From Rhodospirillales bacterium (lineage in GTDB: Bacteria; Pseudomonadota; Alphaproteobacteria; Rhodospirillales; Defluviicoccaceae), in contig JADJQT010000002.1 of NCBI GenBank assembly GCA_016712595.1, positions 1-64,000 of the forward strand: a DNA stretch of 64,000 nt. Reading direction: 5' to 3'. Shown here one piece after another: positions 21,192 through 30,380 of this stretch. A program made the translations under genes and the position numbers. Position 1 is the stretch's first letter; every line of letters starts with the position of its first letter. The notes beneath the pieces are model-generated. The model was not told the origin of the DNA, did no database searches, and was given only the letters and a program-made list of their open reading frames with translations.

Positions 21192-22256
21192 TTATCGTGC
21201 CAGGTCTGCTGGCCACCAGCCGAACGTCTGGCCGTCCCGGGGAGGGGTCCAGCGCGCGTTCGGCCGGTCGCGAATACCGCGCAGGCAGTCGAGGGTGGGT
21301 CTGACTGTGCGCCACACGGTCGGGCCGAGCAGCGCCTTGGTGCGCAGCTTCCACCAGATCGCGGCGCCGCGCAGCGCCGGATCGGTATGCTCGGCATAGG
21401 CCAGCGCGATGCGATAGGTCTCGGCATCGCCGATATCGAATGCGGTGCTGGCGATCCAGAACGCCTCGGCGGCGAAGCGCCGGTGCATGGCGGCTCGCCA
21501 AGCGCCGATCTCGGAAAAGCAACCCGCCGCCGCAGCGATGACGCAGTCGGCCGCTTGCTCGACTTCCTTCATATCGCGCAGGCGCGCGGTACGGTACTTA
21601 TGACTCATGTTGTTGCCATGCCACCGATAGAACGCCTGAACGGCACGAATGACGCCGATCGGCCCCCGGATGGCGAAACGCATCCACATCTCCATATCGC
21701 CGCTGTGCGGCAGCTCGACCGAATAGCCGCCCACCGCCTGCTGTACCCGCGTGCGTACCACCGCGGTCGGGGTTGACACCGCATTACCGTGCTCGAAGCA
21801 GCGCTGCAGGAACTGACGGCCGGGGATGACCTGGGACTCGGCCGAGCGCGGTGCCTCTACCGATGCTGGGTGCGCAGGGTCGGAAAAGTACTCGGCGAAC
21901 CCGTAGGTCATGCCGACGTCAGGGTGGCGGTCCATCAACTGCGTCGCCCGCGCGAGCGCGCCCGGCGCCAGCAGGTCGTCTGCCGAGATCAGCAACGAAT
22001 ACTCGGCGCTCGCCCAACCGAGCAGTCCTTCGTTGTAGGTCAGGATATGCCCGCAGTTTTTTGTGTGGCGGCGAAAGGTCACGCGGGGATCGCGTTCGGC
22101 CAGCCGGGCGCCGATCTCCGGTGTCTCGTCGCTCGACGCATCGTCAATGATCAGGACCCGAACATCGACCCCCGCTTGCCGAAGAATGGCCTCGACGCAA
22201 CCTTCGAGGTAGCGGCCGTAGTTGTAACAGGGGATGACGACGTCGACCGCGCTCAT
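21192..22256 (-). CDS. GT2-family glycosyltransferase
   Basis: The 354-residue protein starts with a GT-A domain: VDVVIPCYNYGRYLEGCVEA, LIIDDASSDET, and the DxD-type motif LLISADDLL near residues 92-98. The C-terminal 150 residues are helical and unassigned. It is expected to be cytoplasmic and to add one sugar to the repeat unit. It follows the Wzt-like gene by only 3 bp, so it belongs to the same transcript as the ABC exporter. Substrates cannot be predicted. Confidence 0.87.
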   Translation of the reverse strand: MSAVDVVIPCYNYGRYLEGCVEAILRQAGVDVRVLIIDDASSDETPEIGARLAERDPRVTFRRHTKNCGHILTYNEGLLGWASAEYSLLISADDLLAPGALARATQLMDRHPDVGMTYGFAEYFSDPAHPASVEAPRSAESQVIPGRQFLQRCFEHGNAVSTPTAVVRTRVQQAVGGYSVELPHSGDMEMWMRFAIRGPIGVIRAVQAFYRWHGNNMSHKYRTARLRDMKEVEQAADCVIAAAAGCFSEIGAWRAAMHRRFAAEAFWIASTAFDIGDAETYRIALAYAEHTDPALRGAAIWWKLRTKALLGPTVWRTVRPTLDCLRGIRDRPNARWTPPRDGQTFGWWPADLAR

Positions 22257-22259
22257 CTC

Positions 22260-23585
22260 TTACTTCCTTTCGAGAACGGCGACCGCTGCCGGCGACGCCT
22301 CTTCGGTGCGGCGCAAAGCGCCAAGCGAGGACGCGCCGGGCCCCGAGCAGGTCTCTCCGCCGACCGCGTAGGGGCTACCGCAGGACCATGTACCGGCTTC
22401 GTGGAACACGCCGAAGTGTGCATCGAACAGGTCGTGGCGGACATGAAAGGTGCCGCCGATCTGCGCGCACAGCACCTCCTGAAATCCCCGCTCCCGGATG
22501 AGGATGTGGACGGTGTAGACGTCGGCAACGAGCTTGAGCGGCGGCGTCAGCACCTCGATCGTGGCCACGCCCTGTTCACCATCGACTTTGACCCCATCGG
22601 CTTCACTACTAAAGTTGCAGCATGCGACGGCATCTGAGCGGAGGAAGGCGATGATGAAGTTGGGATCGACGAGTTTGGTGCGGGATTCGTAGACGATGCG
22701 GATGCGCATCCGCTCGCCGAGGTCGAAGACCGTCTTATCGTCTCCGGCTTCGCCCGAGATGACCACGTCTTTGATCATCACCGGCCACTGCTCCGGCGCG
22801 GCGCCGGTACGCAAGGTGGCGAGACGGCAGTCGGTCTCGTAAAGCTCGATACCCTTGTCGGTCGGCCCGTCGAAGACGATGCGACCGCCCTTGAGGTAGA
22901 TGACCCGGCTGCACATCGTCTTAATGCTGAACATGTTGTGCGAGACGAAGAGAATCGTCGCCTGGGAGCGTTGCAGGTTTCGCGAGAAATCCATGCATTT
23001 CTTCTGGAACGAGACGTCGCCGACCGACAGCACCTCGTCGAGCAACAGAATGTCGGGTCGCAGGTGGGCGGCGACCGAAAACGCGAGGCGCACATACATG
23101 CCGCTCGAATACCGCTTCACCGGCGTATCGATGAAGTCGGCAAGGCCGGCGAACTCGACGATTGCCTCGAAGTTGCGACGTACCTCCTCGCGCGGCATGC
23201 CGAGGATTGCGCTGTAGAGGTAAATGTTCTCGCGGCCGGTCAGCTCCCAGTGAAAGCCGGTGCCGACTTCGAGCAGCGCGCTCACCCGCCCGGCGATAAC
23301 GGCACGACCGGTGGTCGGAACGGTGATCCGCGACAACAGCTTAAGTAGCGTGCTCTTGCCGGCGCCGTTCAGGCCGATGATGCCGACGCTCTCGCCGTGG
23401 CGGATGACGAAGCTAGCGTCGCGCAGTGCCCAGAAGTCGCGGGAGTTGGAGCGCGCCGCGCTGCGGCGGAACAGCCCGCGCGCGCCTTCGGCGATGACGT
23501 CGCGCAACGTGTTGTGCTGCGCGGCGCTTCCCACCGCATAGCGCTTGCCGAGGCCTTCGGCACAAATGGCTTCGTTGACGCTCAT
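22260..23585 (-). CDS. wzt: polysaccharide ABC exporter ATPase (Wzt-like)
   Basis: The 441-residue protein is an ABC ATPase with an extra C-terminal domain. Walker A is GLNGAGKST (71-79), the signature region is RYSSGMYVRLAF (158-169, an S-S-G variant of LSGG typical of this family) and Walker B is ILLLDEVLSVGD (179-190). The C-terminal portion from about residue 250 is beta-rich (VVISGEAGDDKTVFDLGERM), as in Wzt proteins that bind the modified polymer end. It overlaps the permease gene by four bases. Together they export a lipid-linked polysaccharide across the inner membrane. Confidence 0.93.
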   Translation of the reverse strand: MSVNEAICAEGLGKRYAVGSAAQHNTLRDVIAEGARGLFRRSAARSNSRDFWALRDASFVIRHGESVGIIGLNGAGKSTLLKLLSRITVPTTGRAVIAGRVSALLEVGTGFHWELTGRENIYLYSAILGMPREEVRRNFEAIVEFAGLADFIDTPVKRYSSGMYVRLAFSVAAHLRPDILLLDEVLSVGDVSFQKKCMDFSRNLQRSQATILFVSHNMFSIKTMCSRVIYLKGGRIVFDGPTDKGIELYETDCRLATLRTGAAPEQWPVMIKDVVISGEAGDDKTVFDLGERMRIRIVYESRTKLVDPNFIIAFLRSDAVACCNFSSEADGVKVDGEQGVATIEVLTPPLKLVADVYTVHILIRERGFQEVLCAQIGGTFHVRHDLFDAHFGVFHEAGTWSCGSPYAVGGETCSGPGASSLGALRRTEEASPAAVAVLERK

Positions 23586-24436
23586 ATCACATCCGCGAAA
23601 ACGCGCTCCATGCGGCCGAAATAGACGAGACCGCCGGCCAGCAGCGCGCCGGTCAGGGCGATGCCGATGCCGATGGCCGTGAAGTCCGGGCTTGTGGTGC
23701 CGAGCAGTGCCCAGCGAAAGCCCTCAATGATGCCGACCAGCGGATTGAGGCTATAGATGACCTTGAAGCGCTCGGGCACCAGGCTGACCGGGTAGATGAG
23801 CGGGCTCGCATACATCCAGATCTGGATGAGGAACGGCACGACGTGCTTGATGTCGCGGAAACGGACGTTGAGTGGCCCTAGCCATAAGGCAACCGCGAAC
23901 GCCAGCCCCAGCGCGAGAAGAACGAACGCCGGCAGGAAGACGATGTTCGCGGTCGGCACCATGCCGTACCAGGCGAACAGCCCGATTAACGCAAACGAGG
24001 ACAGCGCCAGATCGACGAGTGGCGCCGCCACCATCGCCAGCGGGATGATCAGCCGCGGGAAGTAGATCTTGCGGACGAGTTCACCATCTTCGACGAGGCT
24101 GAGCGAGCTGCGCCGCACCGCGTCGGCGAAGTACGTCCATGGCAACAGGGCGGTGAAGGCGAACAGCGGATAGGGAAGGCCGTCGGACGGAAGGCGAGCA
24201 AAGTAGCCGAAGACCACGGTGAAGATTAGCATGGTCAAACACGGCTGGATGATTGCCCAGCCAGCGCCGATCAGCGCCTGCTTGTAGCGAACCTTGATTT
24301 CTCGCCACACCAGGAAATAGAGGAGATTGCGGTATTGCCAAGCTGCTTTTAGCCGCGGCAGGAGATCCTGCGCTGCCGTCGAGACGACATAGGCCGACGA
24401 CGGCACCCCCGACGCCTCCCGCATGCTGTGATCCAC
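23582..24436 (-). CDS. wzm: polysaccharide ABC exporter permease (Wzm-like)
   Basis: The 284-residue ABC-2 permease has six predicted membrane segments and the family blocks LVWREIKVRYKQALIGAGWA (cytoplasmic N-terminal coupling helix), LPWTYFADAVRRSSLSLVED and NVRFRDIKHVVPFLIQIWMY. It is the partner of the ATPase encoded by the overlapping downstream gene (ATGA). The presence of Wzm/Wzt beside Wzy-like genes means that two export routes are encoded in the locus, or that two polymers are made. Confidence 0.94.
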   Translation of the reverse strand: MDHSMREASGVPSSAYVVSTAAQDLLPRLKAAWQYRNLLYFLVWREIKVRYKQALIGAGWAIIQPCLTMLIFTVVFGYFARLPSDGLPYPLFAFTALLPWTYFADAVRRSSLSLVEDGELVRKIYFPRLIIPLAMVAAPLVDLALSSFALIGLFAWYGMVPTANIVFLPAFVLLALGLAFAVALWLGPLNVRFRDIKHVVPFLIQIWMYASPLIYPVSLVPERFKVIYSLNPLVGIIEGFRWALLGTTSPDFTAIGIGIALTGALLAGGLVYFGRMERVFADVI

Positions 24437-24478
24437 GAATAGCTCCTCTTCAGCTCAGCTCTATCCCGCGGTCGACTC

Positions 24479-25348
24479 TCACCTCGGTATGGTCAGCAGG
24501 TGTCGGGTGTAAGGAAGGTACCGGCAGCCTCCCGGTTTCAGCAGGCTGTGTACGTGATACACCGCCGCCAGCCGGCGTTTGCCGCGCCGGCGGCATTCAT
24601 CGGAAATGGCATGCAATGCCGCGCCGTGCTTGCGCCTTAGTGAACGCCGCTCTTCGCGCGGCAACGGCAGCGTTTCAAGTTCACGCAGAAAATCATCTTC
24701 GTAGACGAGCATCTCGAAGCTTTTACTGAGCGAATGAGGTGTGTCGTTGTAGCGGTAAGAAAATTGTGGAGAGAAGCGGACTTTCTTTGAGAGAGAGGCC
24801 TTATAGGCGATCCATGTCCACTCAAAGAGCGGAGGGATGTCTCCGAACCAGTCGACCGGAAAAGCGATACTGCGAAAGATTGTACCGGATGGATAGAGCC
24901 AGTTCGCTTGGCGCAATGCGGCGAGCGGTGCTCGCCCAACCGCATCGACGTCGCTGATAATTGGCTGCTGCCGCCCGTCGACGCTGCTGAGGTAGCCGTT
25001 GGTGACCACCGCATCCGCCTCAGGCTGCGCCTCGATTGCCGCGAGCATCGCATCGACGCCGTTCGGCAGGTACGCATCGTCGTCGTCGAGGAAGGCAAAG
25101 TAGGGCGCGGATACCGCCGAGCGCCCGGCGATCAAGGCGCGCTGCAGGCCACCGACGATGTGAACGACGTGCACACCCGCGATCTGGCGTACCGCTGCGA
25201 TCACTGCCGCATCGAAGCGATCTCCGTTGATTACGATGATCGGTCGCACCCGGCAGCGCTGGCCACGCATCAAGCTGTCGATGGCGTTGATCAGCGACGT
25301 GCGGCGGCCGGCCTCGGCCAGGGTCCGGATAATCACTTCAACTGTCAC
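24479..25348 (-). CDS. GT2-like glycosyltransferase
   Basis: From the GTG at 25348, which has GGGGGG ahead of it, the protein has 289 residues. It begins VTVEVIIRTLAEAGRRTSL and carries the acidic metal-binding run FAFLDDDDAYLPNGVDAML, which corresponds to the DxD site of GT-A enzymes. The rest (YPSGTIFRSIAFPVDW, WTWIAYKASLSKKVRFSPQFS) resembles GT2 C-terminal regions. The long open frame upstream of 25348 is a shadow of the divergent gene at 25557. It is transcribed toward the ABC exporter genes, 42 bp upstream of them. Confidence 0.78.
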   Translation of the reverse strand: MTVEVIIRTLAEAGRRTSLINAIDSLMRGQRCRVRPIIVINGDRFDAAVIAAVRQIAGVHVVHIVGGLQRALIAGRSAVSAPYFAFLDDDDAYLPNGVDAMLAAIEAQPEADAVVTNGYLSSVDGRQQPIISDVDAVGRAPLAALRQANWLYPSGTIFRSIAFPVDWFGDIPPLFEWTWIAYKASLSKKVRFSPQFSYRYNDTPHSLSKSFEMLVYEDDFLRELETLPLPREERRSLRRKHGAALHAISDECRRRGKRRLAAVYHVHSLLKPGGCRYLPYTRHLLTIPR

Positions 25349-25556
25349 GAGGTTTCCCCCCAAGACCTCGCTGCGCCGGCATGTCCTGATCCGGCCAGCG
25401 TTACCTGCGAGCGACGGCAGCAAGGCTTGTGCCAAGCGTCGATGCCGCTGGCCCGCGCCATGCAATCCAACGGGCGGCAGCCGGTGATGACCGGCACCGG
25501 GGCAGGTGCAGCGAGCGCCGATGGTTCCAAAACAGAGGGAGCGGTGGGGGAAGGCG

Positions 25557-26564
25557 ATGGGAACGGTGGAAACGAGGCAGTTTGCGCGCCCGGTGGTCTC
25601 GGTGGTCATACCGGCGCGTAACTGCGGCGCGCTGCTGCCGGCGGCGATTGCCAGCGTCGATGCGCAGGACGTCGACAACGTTGAGATCGTCGTCGTCGAC
25701 GACGGCTCCAGCGATGGAACCGCCGAGTGGCTGGCCAATGAGCGCTGCTCCCGCCCGGGTCTTGTGGTTCTCACCGGCGGTGGCGACGGACCGAACATCA
25801 GCCGCAATCGGGCGATCGTCGCCGCCGCGGCACCACTGATCGCCTTCCTTGATGCCGACGATCTGTGGACACCGGGTAAGCTCGCGGCACAGCTTGCCTT
25901 CCACGCCAATGATCGGTCCGCAATCTTCAGCTTCACCGACTATCTGCACGTCGACCCGTCCGGCGCCTGTCACGGCACCAGCTTCGAGTACTGGCCGGCC
26001 TTCCGTCGTAGCCTCGCCGGCGAGGACGCCACAAACGGCTTTCGCCGGCTCGACCGTCCTGCCGCCCACATCCTTGCCGAGAACGTCGTCGGTACGTCGA
26101 CAGTGGTCGCCCGGCGCGAGGTGTTGCAAAATGCATCCGGTTTTGATGCGAGCTTGCGTTCTGCAGCGGACTGGGACCTGTGGCTGCGTCTGGCGCGCAG
26201 CGGCCCGGTCGGCTTCAGCCGCACCGTCGGCACCCGCTACCTGATGCAACGGCCGGGATCGGTCAGCGCCAACGCAGCCCTGCGCATCGCCTGCATGCAC
26301 CGCATCCTCGATGCCAACGCGCCGTTTCTGCTCGCCGCTGGAGAGTCCGGCTCGGTGCGGCTGGCGCGGGCGCACCTCCTCGAGACGGAAGCGGAGTTCG
26401 CGCGCGCCCAAGGACGTCGCGGCGAGGCGATCGCCACGCACCTCAGGGCGTGGGCGCTTTGCCCCTCGGCGCGCCGCCTCAGAGCAATCGCCGCCGATTT
26501 GCGCCCGGCCCGGCGAGATCCGGCGCACGCCGGTGATCAGGCCCGCGTCACTCCTCAGGCGTAA
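25557..26564 (+). CDS. GT2-family glycosyltransferase
   Basis: The 335-residue GT-A enzyme has VSVVIPARNCGALLPAAIAS, VVVDDGSSDGTAEWLA and the DxD motif LIAFLDADDLWTPGKL. A later WDLWLRLARSGPVGF block is typical of GT2 enzymes acting on glycans. The ATG at 25557 has a GGGGGAAGG ribosome site; an upstream GTG at 25506 lacks one. It is the only rightward gene in this part of the cluster, flanked by a 208-bp divergent promoter region on one side and a convergent hairpin on the other. Confidence 0.85.
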   Translation: MGTVETRQFARPVVSVVIPARNCGALLPAAIASVDAQDVDNVEIVVVDDGSSDGTAEWLANERCSRPGLVVLTGGGDGPNISRNRAIVAAAAPLIAFLDADDLWTPGKLAAQLAFHANDRSAIFSFTDYLHVDPSGACHGTSFEYWPAFRRSLAGEDATNGFRRLDRPAAHILAENVVGTSTVVARREVLQNASGFDASLRSAADWDLWLRLARSGPVGFSRTVGTRYLMQRPGSVSANAALRIACMHRILDANAPFLLAAGESGSVRLARAHLLETEAEFARAQGRRGEAIATHLRAWALCPSARRLRAIAADLRPARRDPAHAGDQARVTPQA

Positions 26565-26616
26565 GCAAAGCGGCCCGGTTCGCCACCGCGCATACCCGGC
26601 AGTGGAGCGCTTTGCT
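26564..26616. terminator. inverted repeat between convergent genes
   Basis: AGCAAAGCG (26564-26572) and CGCTTTGCT (26608-26616) form a perfect 9-bp inverted repeat in the 63-bp gap between two convergent glycosyltransferase genes. It could terminate both transcripts, although the 35-base loop is long. Confidence 0.3.
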
Positions 26617-26627
26617 CGTGGCGCGGG

Positions 26628-27683
26628 TCAGGCCGGCGACGCACCGATCGCTCGCGCGTAGACGGCGAGCACTTTGTCGACCCCGATCGCCGGGGAGAAC
26701 GCCGCGGCGACCGCGGCGCGGGCCGCGGCGCGGACCGCCGTGTCGTCCATCGCCTGCCATGCGGCGATCGCCGCCGCCATTGCCGGCACGTCGCCGGGCG
26801 GAACCAGCCAGCCAGTCCGCTCGTGCGCAATGCATCGCGGCAGCGCACCAACCGCAAAGGCGGCGACCGGCACACCGTAGGCCATCGCTTCCAGTGCCGC
26901 CATCGGCAGGCCTTCGTGGCGCGAGGGCATGCAGAGCAGCCCGACGTCCTGCCAGTGTTCGGCCATCCCCGCGACCATGCCGGCGAAGCGCACGTGATGG
27001 GCGTGCGCGGCTTCGAGCGTCCGGCGCATCGGCCCATCGCCGTAAATGCAAAAGCGCAGGTGCGGGAACGCTGCAGCGAGACTGCAAAACGTGTCCGGTC
27101 CCTTCTCGTGAGAAAGACGGCCGACGAACGCCACGGTTTCGGGACGCGGGCCCGCCGCGGCCGCCGGCGCCGCCGGCAGTTCGACGAAGTTCTCGATCAG
27201 CGCCGATCCCTGCGGCAGCCGTTCGCGAATTGCATCGCTAACGGCAATGCAGTGCGCGAATCGAGCAGTCAGGTAGTCGGTGGCAACGTAGAGCCGCATC
27301 CGGCCGAAACCTGGCTCGCCGGCGTGAAAACTCGAGACGACCGGAAGGCCGAGCAGGCGTGCCATCAGTCGGCCGAGCACGCCGGCCTTATAGCCGTGGG
27401 TATGCACGATCGCCGGTCGCCGCTGGCGCAATGCGGCGAACAGGCTTGCCATCGTGCCGGCGAGGGTGGTGTGGGCAATGCCTGCGCCATCGAGCGCCGC
27501 CTTCAGCGGATGCGCGCCATGATCGGCAAGAAACACCACTTCAGCAGCGACGCCGCGGGCAACCAGTGCTCGTGCCAGGGTTGCGACGTGCGATTCGATC
27601 CCGCCCGGCTGGCGACTGTCGAGCAGCAGCCACACGGATGACGGAGTGCCCGGACGGGCCGGAGATAGCGCGGTGACTGACAC
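26628..27683 (-). CDS. GT4-family glycosyltransferase
   Basis: The 351-residue GT-B protein begins SVWLLLDSRQPGGIESHVAT, with VHTHGYKAGVLGRLMA and SSFHAGEPGFG in the N-domain. The donor domain has VAFVGRLSHEKGPDTFCSLA and the E-x7-E motif HEGLPMAALEAM, followed by PVAAFAVGALPRCI. It is likely a retaining transferase of the repeat unit. The start is a GTG at 27683. A 252-bp divergent gap separates it from the epimerase gene on the other strand. Confidence 0.87.
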   Translation of the reverse strand: MSVTALSPARPGTPSSVWLLLDSRQPGGIESHVATLARALVARGVAAEVVFLADHGAHPLKAALDGAGIAHTTLAGTMASLFAALRQRRPAIVHTHGYKAGVLGRLMARLLGLPVVSSFHAGEPGFGRMRLYVATDYLTARFAHCIAVSDAIRERLPQGSALIENFVELPAAPAAAAGPRPETVAFVGRLSHEKGPDTFCSLAAAFPHLRFCIYGDGPMRRTLEAAHAHHVRFAGMVAGMAEHWQDVGLLCMPSRHEGLPMAALEAMAYGVPVAAFAVGALPRCIAHERTGWLVPPGDVPAMAAAIAAWQAMDDTAVRAAARAAVAAAFSPAIGVDKVLAVYARAIGASPA

Positions 27684-27935
27684 CGAAGCGAGACCCTCCT
27701 GCCGGTGAGCGCAGCGGCCGCGGATGACGACGGCACCACCGGCAAGCGCTATGCCAACGACCGCGAACGCCCGAGCGACCGCCGGCCTGCGTCGCCCGTC
27801 GTGTGCGCATCCGTCGCACCGCGCCAGATAGCGCTTGGCAGGCTCCTTGCCTTATCAGCGGCAGGGACGTCCGACGGCTCGACGCCGCGGAACTTTCGCC
27901 GGGGATCGTACCTCGGGAAAATGGGGAAACGCAGC

Positions 27936-28868
27936 ATGGGCACCTACCTGATCACCGGCGGATGCGGTTTCATTGGCTCGCACTTGGCGGATGCGCTGAT
28001 TGCGGCGCGGCACCGGGTGCGCATTCTCGACGATCTGTCGACCGGGCGGTTTGGCAATGCGCCGCGGCAGGCCGAGGTGTTGGTCGGCAGCGTCGCCGAC
28101 GTCGAACTGGTCGGCCGGGCGATGAGCGGCATCGACGGCTGCTTCCATCTCGCCGCGGTCGCCTCGGTGCAACGCTCGAACGAGGCGTGGCTGGAGACCC
28201 ATCTGACCAACCTCGTCGGCACCATTGCCGTGCTCGATGCGGCGCGCCGGCAGCGCACGCCGGTGGTCTTCGCGTCGTCGGCGGCGGTCTACGGGCGCCA
28301 ACCCGTCCAGCCGCTCACCGAGGACTGCCCACCAGATCCGCTCACCGCCTACGGCGCCGACAAGCTCGGCTGCGAGCGCCATGCCCGGGTGGCCGGGCTC
28401 GTCCACCGGGTGCCGACGGCGGGCCTGCGCTTTTTCAACGTCTACGGGCCGCGCCAGGACGGTCGATCGCCCTACTCGGGAGTGATCTCGATCTTCGCCG
28501 AGCGGCTGAGCCGCGGTGCCGCCCTCGACGTCTACGGTGATGGCCAGCAGATGCGCGATTTCGTCTATGTCGGCGACGTCGTCCGCTTTCTGAGCGCGGC
28601 AATGGCCGCGGCCAGCCCTGAGGCCCCGGTGTTCAACGTCTGCACTGGCGTTCCCACCTCGATCGTCACCCTTGCCGCCACCCTCGCCCGGCTGTGCGAG
28701 CGCCCGCACGCGGTGCGCTTCTACCCGGCGCGCGCCGGTGACATTCCGTCCTCGTTCGGCTGCCCGGAGCGGGCGGCGGCGGCGCTCGGCGTGCGCGCTG
28801 CCGTCACCCTCGCCGACGGCCTCAAAACCACCCTGGCCAGCCCCGCTGCCCCTCGCAAAGCCGCCTGA
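27936..28868 (+). CDS. NAD-dependent nucleotide-sugar epimerase/dehydratase
   Basis: The 310-residue extended SDR has the NAD-binding motif LITGGCGFIGSHLADAL right after the ATG at 27936. It then has the catalytic Ser in FASSAAVYG and the Y-x3-K pair in AYGADKLGCE. The segment FFNVYGPRQD and the late YGDGQQMRDFVYVGDVVR are typical of UDP-glucose or UDP-GlcNAc 4-epimerases of the GalE/WbpP type. A start at 27921 is also possible. It would supply a nucleotide sugar to the locus; which sugar cannot be told. Confidence 0.87.
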   Translation: MGTYLITGGCGFIGSHLADALIAARHRVRILDDLSTGRFGNAPRQAEVLVGSVADVELVGRAMSGIDGCFHLAAVASVQRSNEAWLETHLTNLVGTIAVLDAARRQRTPVVFASSAAVYGRQPVQPLTEDCPPDPLTAYGADKLGCERHARVAGLVHRVPTAGLRFFNVYGPRQDGRSPYSGVISIFAERLSRGAALDVYGDGQQMRDFVYVGDVVRFLSAAMAAASPEAPVFNVCTGVPTSIVTLAATLARLCERPHAVRFYPARAGDIPSSFGCPERAAAALGVRAAVTLADGLKTTLASPAAPRKAA

Positions 28869-28898
28869 TCCCCCATAGGACCAGTGGGGCGGTCAGGC
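28864..28898 (+). terminator. hairpin at the end of the epimerase gene
   Basis: CCTGATC-CCCCA pairs with TGGGG-C-GGTCAGG to give an approximately 12-bp stem with one bulge, overlapping the epimerase stop codon. No U-run follows. It lies in a convergent gap, which is where a terminator is expected. Confidence 0.4.
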
Positions 28899-29210
28899 CT
28901 CAAGAAGGCAGCGTCAACTGGCATCTTCAGATTGATGGCAAACGCGACGACTAAACAATGCCTCGCGACAGGCGTGGTTATGCCGTTATGCCGGCGCCGG
29001 TGCCGCTGACCCAGGTGGCGAAGGCCTGGGTGCGAGCGGACCAGAAGGTTGCGGGGCTCTAAACGAGGATATCGAGAACGAAATTATCCTGGTCGACGGC
29101 ACGCCAACATCAATGTTTTCCCCGGCGATGCCGACGACGATTTCGGCAAGGTGCCACCTCCAACGAGACACCATGGCACCCTCGTTGTCCTTCGCGCCGA
29201 CAGAGAGCCG
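28899..29210. other. convergent intergenic region
   Basis: About 310 bp between the end of the epimerase (+) and the end of an aminotransferase (-). A 24-codon frame at 28988-29062 (MPAPVPLTQVAKAWVRAD...) is present but I do not recognise it. Nothing else is identifiable. Confidence 0.3.
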
Positions 29211-30380
29211 TCAGGCGACGTGATTGCGGGGACGCTTGAACCGCCGAGTGGCGGTGATCAGGGCGTCCACCACCCGGTCCTGATCGCCATCAGTCATCTC
29301 CGGATAGAGCGGCAGCAGGATGCAGCCGTCGCGTGCCCGTTCGGACTGCGGCAGTGGGAACGTAGGACGTTGGCCGGCGTACGCCTCCTCGAGATGGGTG
29401 CACATGATTCCCCGCCGGGTGGCGATACCGTCGTCGAGCATGGCCTGCATCACCTCGACCTGCGGGCAGGCAGGATCGAGACGCACGCAGTAGCTCTGCC
29501 AGTTCGAGCGCGCCCATACCGGCTCGCTCGGCGCGTGCACGTCGGGGCAGTTTGCCAGTCGCTCCTTATAGTTCTGGGCAAGCGCCCGCCGTCGCTGCAG
29601 GATGTCGGGCAGGCGCTCGAGCTGACAACGTCCAACCGCTGCCTGGATGTCGGTCATCCGATAGTTGAAGCCGGGGATGCGATAGCTCTCAAAGATGACC
29701 GCGCCGGCGTTATGACGCACGGCATCGGACACGCTCATACCGTGCTGCCGCCACAGGCGGAACAGGGCATCCCACTCCGGGTTGGCGGTGGTAAGCATGC
29801 CGCCGTCACCGGTGGTGATCACTTTGCGCGGATGGAACGAGAAGCAGGCGACATCCGAGTGTGGCCGGCCGATTCGCTCCCACTGTCCGGCTTCGACGCG
29901 GATCTCCGAGCCGACCGCACACGCCGCGTCCTCAATGACCGGCAGTCCATGATGACGAGCGACCGCGAGAACGCGGCTGAGATCGCACGGCATGCCCATT
30001 TGGTGGACGCACAAGATCGCCTTGGTACGGTGGGTGACCGCAGCGGAGATGCGCTGCGGGTCGATGTTGTAGGTCTGCGGGTCGATGTCGACGAACACCG
30101 GCATGGCGTTGCAGCACAGCACGCTGTTCGCTGTGGCGATAAACGAGTGGCTGACGGTGATCACCTCGTCGCCGAAGCCAACCCCGGCCGCGAGCAGCGC
30201 GAGATGGAGGGCAGCCGTGCAGTTGGAGACGGCGCAGGCGTAACGGGCGCCGACGAATGCTGCGAACTCGTGTTCGAACGCTGCGACCTGACGGCCTTGT
30301 GTCAACCATCCGGAGAGCACCGTTGCCTGTGCAGCCGCCGCCTCGGCTTCACCTACCATCGGCCGGGCTATAGGAATCAC
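29211..30380 (-). CDS. DegT/DnrJ/EryC1 sugar aminotransferase
   Basis: The 389-residue PLP enzyme transfers an amino group to a keto-sugar nucleotide. The family blocks are IPIARPMVGEAEAAAAQATV, CAVSNCTAALHLALLAAG, ITVSHSFIATANSVL, VIEDAACAVGSE and the PLP-lysine region CFSFHPRKVITTGDGGM; FNYRMTDIQAAVGRCQLERL follows. The GTG start at 30380 overlaps the epimerase stop by four bases. It resembles perosamine/4-amino-sugar type enzymes more than WbpE, but position and product are not certain. Confidence 0.9.
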   Translation of the reverse strand: MIPIARPMVGEAEAAAAQATVLSGWLTQGRQVAAFEHEFAAFVGARYACAVSNCTAALHLALLAAGVGFGDEVITVSHSFIATANSVLCCNAMPVFVDIDPQTYNIDPQRISAAVTHRTKAILCVHQMGMPCDLSRVLAVARHHGLPVIEDAACAVGSEIRVEAGQWERIGRPHSDVACFSFHPRKVITTGDGGMLTTANPEWDALFRLWRQHGMSVSDAVRHNAGAVIFESYRIPGFNYRMTDIQAAVGRCQLERLPDILQRRRALAQNYKERLANCPDVHAPSEPVWARSNWQSYCVRLDPACPQVEVMQAMLDDGIATRRGIMCTHLEEAYAGQRPTFPLPQSERARDGCILLPLYPEMTDGDQDRVVDALITATRRFKRPRNHVA